64,000 bases of DNA, taken from CAZGXI01 sp964529715. GTDB taxonomy: Bacteria > Chloroflexota > Anaerolineae > Aggregatilineales > Ch27. The stretch's first letter is position 1; every line of letters starts with the position of its first letter. The position numbers were made by a program, and so were the translations under genes. Positions 50,753 through 58,800 of the stretch are shown here, one piece after another. The notes beneath the pieces were generated by a model. That model had not been told where the DNA came from and made no database searches. It saw nothing but the letters and a program-made list of their open reading frames with translations. The stretch spans positions 1-64,000 of the forward strand of contig CAZGXI010000010.1 of the NCBI GenBank assembly GCA_964529715.1, given 5' to 3'.

Positions 50753-52669
50753 CTACCGGCTGCCTCTCACCGGGCGATGCGCCAGCAAAAAGGCGCGTGG
50801 ATCGGTGTAGTTATCTATCAGCACCTGGTAATCCAGCCGTGGCCAGTGGGTAGGATTCTGCTCAATGACGCCGCTGGTGCAAATATCAAAGTGCAGGTGG
50901 TATGGGGCACCGGCAGGCTCCGGCTTGCCGATGACCGCAATCTGCTGCCCGCGCGCGACGCGCTGCCCGGCCTGTACCTGCACCTGATCCAGATGGGCAT
51001 AACGCGCCCATACCGGATTGCCGTCGCGCTGCATCGGGTCGTGGCGGATGACAATCACATGACCCCAGATGCGCTGCTGCCCGACATAGACGACCGTTCC
51101 ACTGGCGATGGCGTACACCGGTGCACCTCGGTCAGAATCCCAGCGCGGCACGTTCAGGTTCAGGTCTGCGCCGGTGTGATAAGCGGTCGAATTAGCGCCG
51201 TCCTGGTAACGCGCGCCGAAGGGGTTCGCATCCACCCAGTCGCCCGGCCAGATTTTGTCGACAGCGCGCTCGGCAGGCGTCCCCACCGGAGCATCGTAGC
51301 CGTCCGCCAGGGGAGCATCTGGCTGCTCGACCAGCCGCCAGCGAATGGGAGAAAAGGCAATCTCACGGCCCGTCTCGCCCGTCAGGTTATTCAGATTCAC
51401 CGCGCCAGAGTCGGGACGTGCGGCGTCCAGGTCAAAAACCCCCAGCGGCACAAAGCGGTCGTAGTAACGGTTCTGATCCAGTTCGACCACGACTGTACTG
51501 CTCTGCCCGACAACGCCGCGAATATGGTAGCGGGCGCGGCGCGTGGTTGCGTGAGTCCCCGGTACAAAGACGGCAATCTCGTAACGCGCGCTCCGGCGAA
51601 TACCGGGCGTCCACTGCGCCCAGACCTGGCTGCGCGTAGCATGTGTAGGTGTGTACCTGACCGGCCCCTGTGGACTTTGCATCACGCTGAAGCGAACGTC
51701 TCCCGCCGCGCTATAGACGCCGTCCAGGTAGCGTGCGTCCCCTGGCGGCACGATCTCTACCCCGTCGGCAAAAGGATCGACGGATTCTCCGCCCGCATCG
51801 TCAAGCGGCCAGGGATAGCGGGCAACAGCATCCCACAACTGTGTGCCGGTGTACACCGGATTGCGCATATCACCGCGCGCATGCTGCCAGCTCCAAAAGT
51901 TCACGGCAGGCAGCCCCAGTGCCCGCGCCTGGTTGAGAAACAACTCGATCTGCGCCGGCGTGGCCGACCAGGACAGCGTACCGTACCGCTCACCAAAGGC
52001 CGCGCCGGTCGGCACATAAGGCTTGTCGGGATAACGGCGACGGTACTGATCGTAATTCTCACGCAACACCCCCGCCGGGTCGCCGCCATCGCGCGCGATC
52101 CAATAGACCTGCGGCATAATCACGTCGCATTGAGCCACGAACTCATCGATAGGAAAGCGGCTGGATAGCGGCAGAGTCGGCGAATCCTGAACATCAGGAT
52201 TGAGAAACAGGCTGAAGGCGATCAACAGGCGGTTGGGATCATTGCCCAGGTCCAGGCGCAGAGTCGCCATGAACTGCCGGGCACGGTTGTGCTGACCGAG
52301 GTATTGGCTCTGTGGTCCGACGACCAGCCCCTTAAGATTCCATTTGAGCACGCGGCTGGCGGCACGATGCGCCTCCAGTATGGGATCACGGCCCTGGGTA
52401 TGCGCCAATCCCCACACCGTGATCCCCGCCGCCTGGAAAGCACGGATCGCCGCATCTGTGAGGGCTTCGACCCGGCCACCAGGGTCTTGGGTAGGGAGAG
52501 GAAAGTCATCCTTGCCGTCGGCGATTTTGACGACGACGTGCGTCAGCCCGGCTTCGCGCGCCAGGCCAACTAGCGTATCCGCCGCGCCGCCGTCGGCCTG
52601 GTCTACCTGCCAGATAAAGAACCCCTTGCCTCGCAGCACACCCACCCCCTTATAGCATCTCCGATGCAC
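50753..52669 (-). CDS. Golvesin/M23 peptidase-containing protein B
   Basis: A 638-residue paralogue with the same three parts: barrel-like N-terminus (FFIWQVDQADGG, LTHVVVKIADGKDD, CDVIMPQVYWIARDGGDP), golvesin-like middle (SQVWAQWTPGIRRSARYEIAVFVPGTHATT) and M23 C-terminus (HTGADLNLN, PYHLHFDIC). No signal peptide. The ATG at 52669 is used; a GTG at 52639 with AAGGGG ahead would match the length of the paralogue better. Tandem copies point to gene duplication. Both may be peptidoglycan-active enzymes. Confidence 0.8.
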   Translation of the reverse strand: MHRRCYKGVGVLRGKGFFIWQVDQADGGAADTLVGLAREAGLTHVVVKIADGKDDFPLPTQDPGGRVEALTDAAIRAFQAAGITVWGLAHTQGRDPILEAHRAASRVLKWNLKGLVVGPQSQYLGQHNRARQFMATLRLDLGNDPNRLLIAFSLFLNPDVQDSPTLPLSSRFPIDEFVAQCDVIMPQVYWIARDGGDPAGVLRENYDQYRRRYPDKPYVPTGAAFGERYGTLSWSATPAQIELFLNQARALGLPAVNFWSWQHARGDMRNPVYTGTQLWDAVARYPWPLDDAGGESVDPFADGVEIVPPGDARYLDGVYSAAGDVRFSVMQSPQGPVRYTPTHATRSQVWAQWTPGIRRSARYEIAVFVPGTHATTRRARYHIRGVVGQSSTVVVELDQNRYYDRFVPLGVFDLDAARPDSGAVNLNNLTGETGREIAFSPIRWRLVEQPDAPLADGYDAPVGTPAERAVDKIWPGDWVDANPFGARYQDGANSTAYHTGADLNLNVPRWDSDRGAPVYAIASGTVVYVGQQRIWGHVIVIRHDPMQRDGNPVWARYAHLDQVQVQAGQRVARGQQIAVIGKPEPAGAPYHLHFDICTSGVIEQNPTHWPRLDYQVLIDNYTDPRAFLLAHRPVRGSR

Positions 52670-52729
52670 AACAGCCCACCGCTATTGTACGGAGAAACGT
52701 GCCGCAGGCAAAACGGGAAAGCCAGCTGG

Positions 52730-53173
52730 CTAGCCGGCGCCGGAACGGGCCGTTTTGGTGCGTCCTTCCCAGCCGACCGGATACAGGGCGATGTCCAGCT
52801 TGGTCCACAGGCTGCGGGCCTCGCCCTCAGGCAGGCGGACCCACCACGTCTCAGTGCCGGCCCAACCGATCACTTCCACAAAACCGTCAGCGGTGCGAGC
52901 CACCTCGACATGCGAAGTGACCGTCGGTTGCTTTTGATTGCGCAGTGGCGCCGTGACGGCAATGGCCGTCACCGTCTGCGCCCTTTCGGGGAATAGCAGG
53001 CCAGTCAAGGTAAACCACAATACCTGAGCCGCCCGCCGCGTGAGAACGCGCGTCCAAAGGTTGCCGTCACGTCCCCTGCCGCCCAGGATAATCGTCTCAC
53101 CTTCTGGCTTGCGAGACACAAACAAGTCGCTCGAAACGCCGTAACGCCGCTGAACCAGTGGACTGGTAGGCAT
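52730..53173 (-). CDS. Hypothetical protein (147 aa)
   Basis: Starts MPTSPLVQRRYGVSSDLFVSRKPEG. Beta-rich (TIILGGRGRDGNLWTRVLTRRAAQVLWFTL, FVEVIGWAGTETWWVRLPEGEARSLW), with two related LW-containing halves: 'RDGNLWTRVLTRRAAQVLW' and 'TETWWVRLPEGEARSLW' may be an internal repeat. No family recognised. It lies 12 bp after selD and may be in its operon. Confidence 0.55.
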   Translation of the reverse strand: MPTSPLVQRRYGVSSDLFVSRKPEGETIILGGRGRDGNLWTRVLTRRAAQVLWFTLTGLLFPERAQTVTAIAVTAPLRNQKQPTVTSHVEVARTADGFVEVIGWAGTETWWVRLPEGEARSLWTKLDIALYPVGWEGRTKTARSGAG

Positions 53174-53185
53174 GGCCCTGTCTCC

Positions 53186-54268
53186 TCAACACGCCGGTGT
53201 ATCTCCAGCCAGATAGACGTGCAACCTGCCACTGCCAGGAACAACCCGCCCGATACACTGAGCAACATCGCCGCCAGCAGCCAGGTCCGCCACCAAACGA
53301 TCCGCGTTCTCCGGCGGCACAGCCATCAGCAGCCCGCCGGACGTTTCCGGGTCGAACAGTAGCCCCTTCAGTTCTTCGGAGATACCCTCCGCGAAACTCA
53401 CCCACTGTTCAAAGTACATCCGGTTATCCGACATGCCGCCAGGGAAAATCCAAGCGGCGGCGTAGCGTTCTGCGCCGGGCAGCCAGCGAAGCGCGGCAAC
53501 GTCGATCTCCAGATCTACGCCGCTCAAGACAGCTATCTCATGCCCATGACCGAGCAGACTGTAGCCCGTGATGTCGGTCATGGCGTGCACCCCGGCGCGC
53601 AAAGCCGCCTGAGACGCGGCACGGTTCAGACGCGACATCCCGACGACGGCGGCAGCCACGTCGTCGGCATCGGCTTCACCCCGCTTGAGCGCCGTCGTGA
53701 CCACACCCGTGCCCAGCGCCTTGCTGAGTACCAACACGTCACCCGGGCGAGCACCTGCCTTGCTGCATATCTGTCCTGGCGCAGCCATTCCGATCACGGC
53801 AAGGCCGTACTTCGGTTCATCATCCTTGATTGTATGTCCGCCGGCGATAGCCGCACCTGCTTCGCGCACCTTCTCCGCACCGCCACGCAGGATTTCGGAC
53901 AGGATGTCTGCCTTCAGGTTGCCGGGAAAGGCGACCAAATTAAGGGCAAACAACACCTCTCCTCCCATGGCGAACACGTCGCTCATGGCGTTGGCGGCGG
54001 CAATCGCCCCGTAATCGTAAGGAGCATCCACGACCGGCGGAAAGAAGTCCGTCGTGACGATCAACGCCCGCCGATCATCCAGGCGATAAACTGCCGCATC
54101 GTCCGGCGCGCCTAACCCCACCAGCAGGTCCGGGTAATCCGCCGGGGCGAAAATCTGTTGTAGAGGGCGCAGCACGTGCGCCAGCTCGTCTGCACCGAGC
54201 TTGGACGCTCAGCCTGCGCACGAGGCCAGGCTGGTCAGCCGGACCTCGCGCCGATCCCGGTTCGTCAT
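53186..54268 (-). CDS. selD: Selenide, water dikinase (selenoprotein)
   Basis: A 360-residue SelD with an in-frame TGA (54209-54211) read as selenocysteine. Translating from the ATG at 54268 gives MTNRDRREVRLTSLASCAG, then U20 (the TGA), then ASKLGADELAHVL, matching the SelD motif in which the active residue is Cys or Sec. The rest has FTTDFFPPVV-like TTDFFPPVVDAPYDYG, AAANAMSDVFAMGG, GGHTIKDDEPKYGLA, and FDPETSGGLL, as expected. SelD makes selenophosphate from selenide and ATP. Ordinary prediction would start at GTG 54175 and lose the active site. Confidence 0.9.
54181..54211 (-). promoter_or_regulatory. SECIS-like hairpin after the selD UGA
   Basis: Beginning seven bases after the TGA, AGCTCG-GTGCAGA-CGAGCT forms a six-bp stem that extends by CC/GG across a bulged A. 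The seven-base loop begins with G. Position and shape match bacterial SECIS elements bound by SelB. Confidence 0.7.
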
Positions 54269-54430
54269 ACCGGCTTCTCCTATAAGAAAAGGGCCTGCCA
54301 GTCTGCCCATCACAACCCTAACCTCAGTATAAAAAGCTCTCTATCCGGCAGCAACAAGAAACTGGTTTCTTAACAATATTCTAACGCCCGACGATTCATC
54401 GGTGTGTGTCCTACGGCTGCCTGCCGTGCG

Positions 54431-54459
54431 TTGCCGCCGTCCTATCGGCAAGTTATAAT
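54431..54459 (+). promoter_or_regulatory. Promoter of the fhaA-fhaB transcript
   Basis: TTGCCG (54431-54436), 17-bp spacer, TATAAT (54454-54459). The -10 ends seven bases before the fhaA ATG, so transcription is predicted to start at or next to the start codon. Confidence 0.8.
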
Positions 54460-54466
54460 GCACATC

Positions 54467-55267
54467 ATGAGCAAGGGACGCTTCTCGCACCTGGAAGATC
54501 GGCTGGAGCGCCTGATTGAGGGCAGTTTTACGCGCCTGTTCCGGGGTTCGCTGTCCGCACGCGATGTCGCCCTTGCGCTTGCCCGCGCCATCGAGGATCA
54601 CATCGTCCTCGACGAGACCGGGGTTGAGACCGCGCCGAACCGGTATCAGATCAGCTTGAACCCGGTAGATCACAATGCCCTGCTGTCGCGCGCGCCTGAT
54701 CTGGCCGAACAACTGGCCCGGCAAGTGGTCGCTTACTGTCAGGAAGCCGGACTGCTTCTGGCCCAACACCCAGAAATTTTTCTGTCTTCAGACGGACAGA
54801 TCGAACCCCAACGGCTGCGCGTGGAGGCAAGCCACAGCCTTGCCCAGCACGAAGCTACCCAAATCTTGCAGCCACTGGATCCGCCACCGCCGACTACACC
54901 ACAGCGTCCAGTGGAACCACAGCTCATCGTCGATGGTAGTCGGAGCGTGCCGCTGACACGCGACATCTTCAACATCGGGCGGCGGCCTGACAACGATCTG
55001 GTACTGGACGATCCGCGCGTTTCACGCCATCATCTACAGTTGCGCCTGCGTTATGGACGCTACGTGCTCTACGACGCGCAAAGCCGGGGAGGCACTTACG
55101 TCAACGGGCAGCAAACAACTGAACATATCCTGGCGCCAGGCGATGTGATCCAGATCGGCGGCACATCACTGCTTTACATGGAGGAAGACCCCACCGGCAT
55201 CCATGGCGACACGCAGTCCGACATGCACCCGCCACCCACTTCCACCGACGAGCCATCCTATGAGTGA
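54467..55267 (+). CDS. fhaA: FhaA-like protein (DUF3662 plus FHA domain)
   Basis: A 266-residue protein. Residues 1-120 form the FhaA N-terminal domain DUF3662 (FSHLEDRLERLIEGSFTRLF). Residues about 170-250 are an FHA domain: FNIGRRPDNDLVLDDPRVSRHHLQLR, GGTYVNGQQ. FHA domains bind phosphothreonine. The start ATG lies seven bases after the -10 box, suggesting a leaderless mRNA. It overlaps fhaB by eight bases and begins the cell-wall/shape cluster seen in Actinobacteria and Chloroflexota. Confidence 0.88.
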   Translation: MSKGRFSHLEDRLERLIEGSFTRLFRGSLSARDVALALARAIEDHIVLDETGVETAPNRYQISLNPVDHNALLSRAPDLAEQLARQVVAYCQEAGLLLAQHPEIFLSSDGQIEPQRLRVEASHSLAQHEATQILQPLDPPPPTTPQRPVEPQLIVDGSRSVPLTRDIFNIGRRPDNDLVLDDPRVSRHHLQLRLRYGRYVLYDAQSRGGTYVNGQQTTEHILAPGDVIQIGGTSLLYMEEDPTGIHGDTQSDMHPPPTSTDEPSYE

Positions 55268-55697
55268 GGTCACGTTACTGTTCGGGCTGCGTCTGGCAGG
55301 AGCAGCACTGCTCCTGGCGTTTATGGGAGCCGTTCTGCTCATGCTGTGGGTCGATTTCCGCACGCTCGCTAACGAGATCGAACGGCAGCGCGTACCGCGC
55401 GGTAAACTGGTGGTACTGGTTTCAGAAAACGGTGGCCCGCCGCCCGACACCGAGTTTCCGTTGCTGCCGATCACCAGTCTGGGCCGCGCTCCAACCAATA
55501 CGGTCCGCATCCCAGATAGTTTTGCCAGCAACGAACATGCCCTGATTCTGTATCGTGGTGGGCATTGGTGGCTGGAGGACCGCAATAGCAGCAACGGGAC
55601 CATTCTCAATGGCACTCTGATCAAAGAGCCGGTGATTTTGGACAGTGGCGACCTGATCGGGATCGGACGTGTCACCCTGCGTTTGGAACTGGAGTAG
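55260..55697 (+). CDS. fhaB: FhaB-like FHA protein with membrane anchor
   Basis: A 145-residue protein: one membrane helix (LAGAALLLAFMGAVLLMLWV, about residues 11-30) then an FHA domain with SLGRAPTNTVRIPDSFASNEHALIL, EDRNSSNGTILNG. The R and SxxH positions of FHA appear as R and NEH. It anchors at the membrane beside the RodA/PBP genes and probably recruits phospho-proteins of cell-wall synthesis. Confidence 0.85.
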   Translation: MSEVTLLFGLRLAGAALLLAFMGAVLLMLWVDFRTLANEIERQRVPRGKLVVLVSENGGPPPDTEFPLLPITSLGRAPTNTVRIPDSFASNEHALILYRGGHWWLEDRNSSNGTILNGTLIKEPVILDSGDLIGIGRVTLRLELE

Positions 55698-55743
55698 CGG
55701 ACGGCCTTGACAAGCACTTCAGGCACATAGGGAGAAAACAAGG

Positions 55744-56535
55744 ATGAACCTGGGATTGACCAACTTGCGCGTCCTGGTGACGGCGGCCAGTCGCGGGCTT
55801 GGTGCGGCCACAGCGCGTCGCTTTAGCCTGGAAGGGGCGGCGGTCGCCGTTTGCAGCCGCGACTCGATGCGCATCCAGGAGACAGCCCGGCGCATCAGCA
55901 CAGAAACAGGCGGAACGGTTGTTCCCCTCACCGCCGACGTGAGCGATCCTGTTGCCGCCGAAGCGGTCGTCACCCAGGCGGCGGCGACTCTCGGCGGGCT
56001 GGATGTTCTGGTAACGAATGCGGGGGGTCCACCTTCTGGCCCGTTCGATTCGCTTGCGCCGGAGGTCTGGGAAGCCAGCGTCCGTCTAACGTTGTTAAGC
56101 GCCGTTTACCTGATCCGCGCCGCCCTGCCCTACCTGCGACGCTCCGAACACGCAGCCATCCTGACCATCACCTCTTACTCGGCCAAGCAACCCATCCCTA
56201 ACTTGGTCCTCTCAAACAGCCTGCGCGCCGCCGTAATCGGCTTGACCAAAACGTTGGCGAACGAGATTGGCCCGGAGGGGATTCGCGTCAACAGCATCAT
56301 GCCCGGTTGGACCCAGACGGAGCGGGTCACAGAGCTGATGCAATCGCGCGCCGCGCAAAAAGGGACGACGGTCGAGCAAGAAATCGCGGCGCAGGTGTCG
56401 GCCATCCCGCTGCGGCGGATGGCAACGCCGGAGGAATTCGCCAACGTCGCCGTTTTCTTATGCTCGCCCGCCGCGTCTTACGTGCATGGCGCGATGGTGC
56501 CGGCAGACGGCGGCGCGATCCTGGCTGCGTTGTAG
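55744..56535 (+). CDS. Short-chain dehydrogenase/reductase
   Basis: A 263-residue classical SDR: VTAASRGLGAATARRF (nucleotide motif), LVTNAGGPPSGPF, ILTITSYSAKQPIPN, an active Ser/Tyr region (Ser in TITSYS; the Tyr-x-x-x-Lys is altered, with NLVLSNSLRAAV where YSASK would be), and NSIMPGWTQTERV. The Tyr of YxxxK is not clear here (LSNSLRA), so activity is uncertain. Substrate unknown. Confidence 0.85.
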   Translation: MNLGLTNLRVLVTAASRGLGAATARRFSLEGAAVAVCSRDSMRIQETARRISTETGGTVVPLTADVSDPVAAEAVVTQAAATLGGLDVLVTNAGGPPSGPFDSLAPEVWEASVRLTLLSAVYLIRAALPYLRRSEHAAILTITSYSAKQPIPNLVLSNSLRAAVIGLTKTLANEIGPEGIRVNSIMPGWTQTERVTELMQSRAAQKGTTVEQEIAAQVSAIPLRRMATPEEFANVAVFLCSPAASYVHGAMVPADGGAILAAL

Positions 56536-56614
56536 AGCACAGGAATGTCGGTCCTGCGGCAGCAGAGTCCTCCTGCCGCTGTTAAAGCACACCCAGAAGG
56601 AGAAAACGGTTCGC

Positions 56615-57487
56615 ATGAATGCTGTGCGCTTTGGCGTTATCGGTGGTTCGGGTCTGTATCATATGCCGGAACTGACCGATGTAGAAACCGCCGACCTCGA
56701 TACCCCCTTCGGCAAGCCCAGCGCCCCCGTCGTCGTAGGAACCCTGCGTGGTCAGCGGGTAGCTTTTATCCCCCGGCACGGCATTGGCCACCGCTATATG
56801 CCGACCGAGGTGCCCTACCGCGCCAACATTTTCGCCCTCAAGCTGCTCGGCGTGACGCACGTGATCGGTGTCAGTGCCTGTGGGTCGCTGCGCGAGGATT
56901 ACGCTCCCGGCCATATCGTCATCCCGGACCAGCTTTTTGACTACACCAAAGAGCGCAAACGTAGTTTCTTCGGCGGCGGCCTGGTAGCACACATCTCCGT
57001 CGCCGATCCCTTCTGCCCGACACTCAGCGCCGTGCTCGCCGACGCCGTTCAGGACTGCGGTGGAACCGTCCACCGAGGCGGGACGTTCATCACCATTGAA
57101 GGGCCACGCTTCAGCACCAGGGGCGAGAGCCACGTTTTTCGTCGGTGGGGCATGTCGCTGATCGGCATGACCACCAGCCCAGAAGCCTTCCTGGCCCGCG
57201 AGGCAGAACTGCACTACGCAGTCATGGCGCATGTGACCGACTATGATGTGTGGCATGAGAGCGAAAACCCGGTGACGGTCGAGATGGTGATTGCCATCAT
57301 GAACCGCAACCTGGCAACAGCGCAACAGGCTGTCGCCCTGGCGGTGGAACGCCTGGCCGCTTCGACAGCCGAACCGTCTTGCGGCTGTGAAAATGCCCTG
57401 GCCGCCGCCTTCATCACGGATCGGCAGACCATCACCAGACAGACGCTTGATCAGCTCAGGCCGTTGGTGGGTAAATACTTCGCCTAG
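56615..57487 (+). CDS. mtnP: S-methyl-5'-thioadenosine phosphorylase
   Basis: A 290-residue phosphorylase: FGVIGGSGLYHMP, the phosphate-binding FIPRHGIGH, and VSACGSLREDYAPGHIVIPDQ, TFITIEGPRFSTRGESHVFRRWG, IGMTTSPEAFLAREAELHYAV. These are all family blocks. It splits MTA to adenine and methylthioribose-1-phosphate, starting methionine salvage. AGAAGGAGAAA gives the ribosome site. Neighbouring shape genes are unrelated in function. Confidence 0.92.
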   Translation: MNAVRFGVIGGSGLYHMPELTDVETADLDTPFGKPSAPVVVGTLRGQRVAFIPRHGIGHRYMPTEVPYRANIFALKLLGVTHVIGVSACGSLREDYAPGHIVIPDQLFDYTKERKRSFFGGGLVAHISVADPFCPTLSAVLADAVQDCGGTVHRGGTFITIEGPRFSTRGESHVFRRWGMSLIGMTTSPEAFLAREAELHYAVMAHVTDYDVWHESENPVTVEMVIAIMNRNLATAQQAVALAVERLAASTAEPSCGCENALAAAFITDRQTITRQTLDQLRPLVGKYFA

Positions 57488-57501
57488 TGCGAGACTATCA
57501 G

Positions 57502-58800
57502 ATGACTGCCGTAGAAGCGCCATCGACACGTCGTCGGGAAATTTTCCTGCTGATCCTGGCCGGGACGTTTCTGGCGCTGAACGCACTGTCTCTGGCGCTT
57601 CTGACCGGTGAGGTGACTGCGCTGGCGCTGGTTATTGCCTGGGGAGCCGCCGCAGGAATGGGATATCGCCAGTTGAATCGCCTGCTGCCCCACCACGATC
57701 CGTTCGTGTATCCTCTTGCGATGCTGCTCAGCGGATGGGGCGTGTTCCTGATCCAACGCCTTGCGCCCAATTTCGCCTGGCGGCAGGTGCTCTGGCTGTA
57801 TATCGGCGTGGCGGTCATGCTGGCCATCAGCGCCCTGCCCACGAACCTACGCTGGCTGCGCCGTTACCGCTATACCTGGCTATTCGGCGGGCTATCGCTG
57901 CTGCTGATCACCATCCTGCTCGGTGTCAATCCGTCGGGCTATGGGCCACGCCTGTGGTTGGGCGCGGCAGGAATTTACTTTCAGCCGTCGGAACTGCTCA
58001 AAGTGGTGCTGGTGATCTTCGCCGCCAGCTACCTGGCCGATCACCGGGATGCCCTGCGACGCGGCGGCGAGGGCAACCACCGTCGGCGGCTGATGACCTT
58101 ATTGGTGGCCCTGGGGCCGCTGGTCTTGATGTGGGGTCTCTGCATGGTGGTTGTGATCTGGCAGCAAGACCTGGGTACGGCCACCTTGTTCTTCATCATC
58201 TTCCTGGCAATGCTCTACATCGCCAGTGGACGGGCCATTTATCTGCTGGCAGGGCTGATCTTGCTGCTAGCTGCTGCTGCCGCCGCCTATCATCTGTTCG
58301 ATGTGGTGCAGTTGCGCGTAGACATCTGGCTCAACCCCTGGCCGGCAGAGGCGCGCGACCGGGCTTTTCAAATCGTCCAAAGCCTGCTGGCATTCTCTTC
58401 AGGTGGGATTCTGGGCCAGGGCATCGGCCAGGGATCGCCCACTTATATCCCGGTAGTCCACTCCGACTTCGTGTTCGCCGCCATTGGGGAAGAATGGGGG
58501 CTGATCGGCGCGCTGGCCGTGCTGACCTGTCTGGCAACGCTGGCAATGCGCGGCTTTCATGTTGCTGTCCGCTGGTCAGAGATGCACTTCCGCCTGTTGC
58601 TGGCTGCCGGGCTGAGTGTATTGCTGGGCACCCAAAGCATCCTCATCACCGGAGGCGTACTGAAAGTCATCCCCCTGACCGGCGTTACCCTGCCCTTCGT
58701 CAGCTACGGCGGCAGTTCCCTGTTGATCAACTTCGCCGTCATCGGATTGTTCCTGCTCTTGTCTGCGCCACCGCCCTCACCGGAGAAAACACCCTCATGA
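57502..58800 (+). CDS. RodA/FtsW-family SEDS glycosyltransferase
   Basis: A 432-residue SEDS protein with about ten membrane helices. The family signatures NPSGYGPRLWLGAAGIYFQPSELLKVVLVIFAA and ILGQGIGQGSPTYIPVVHSDFVFAAIGEEWG, with SYGGSSLLINFAVIGL, are all present. SEDS proteins polymerise glycan strands of peptidoglycan. An earlier GTG at 57487 is possible. It overlaps the PBP gene as ATGA, so the two work as a pair, as in RodA-PBP2. Confidence 0.92.
   Translation: MTAVEAPSTRRREIFLLILAGTFLALNALSLALLTGEVTALALVIAWGAAAGMGYRQLNRLLPHHDPFVYPLAMLLSGWGVFLIQRLAPNFAWRQVLWLYIGVAVMLAISALPTNLRWLRRYRYTWLFGGLSLLLITILLGVNPSGYGPRLWLGAAGIYFQPSELLKVVLVIFAASYLADHRDALRRGGEGNHRRRLMTLLVALGPLVLMWGLCMVVVIWQQDLGTATLFFIIFLAMLYIASGRAIYLLAGLILLLAAAAAAYHLFDVVQLRVDIWLNPWPAEARDRAFQIVQSLLAFSSGGILGQGIGQGSPTYIPVVHSDFVFAAIGEEWGLIGALAVLTCLATLAMRGFHVAVRWSEMHFRLLLAAGLSVLLGTQSILITGGVLKVIPLTGVTLPFVSYGGSSLLINFAVIGLFLLLSAPPPSPEKTPS

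Noticed and set aside
53186..54175. SelD starting at GTG 54175
   Set aside because: It lacks the N-terminal active site; the in-frame TGA with SECIS-like hairpin gives the complete enzyme.
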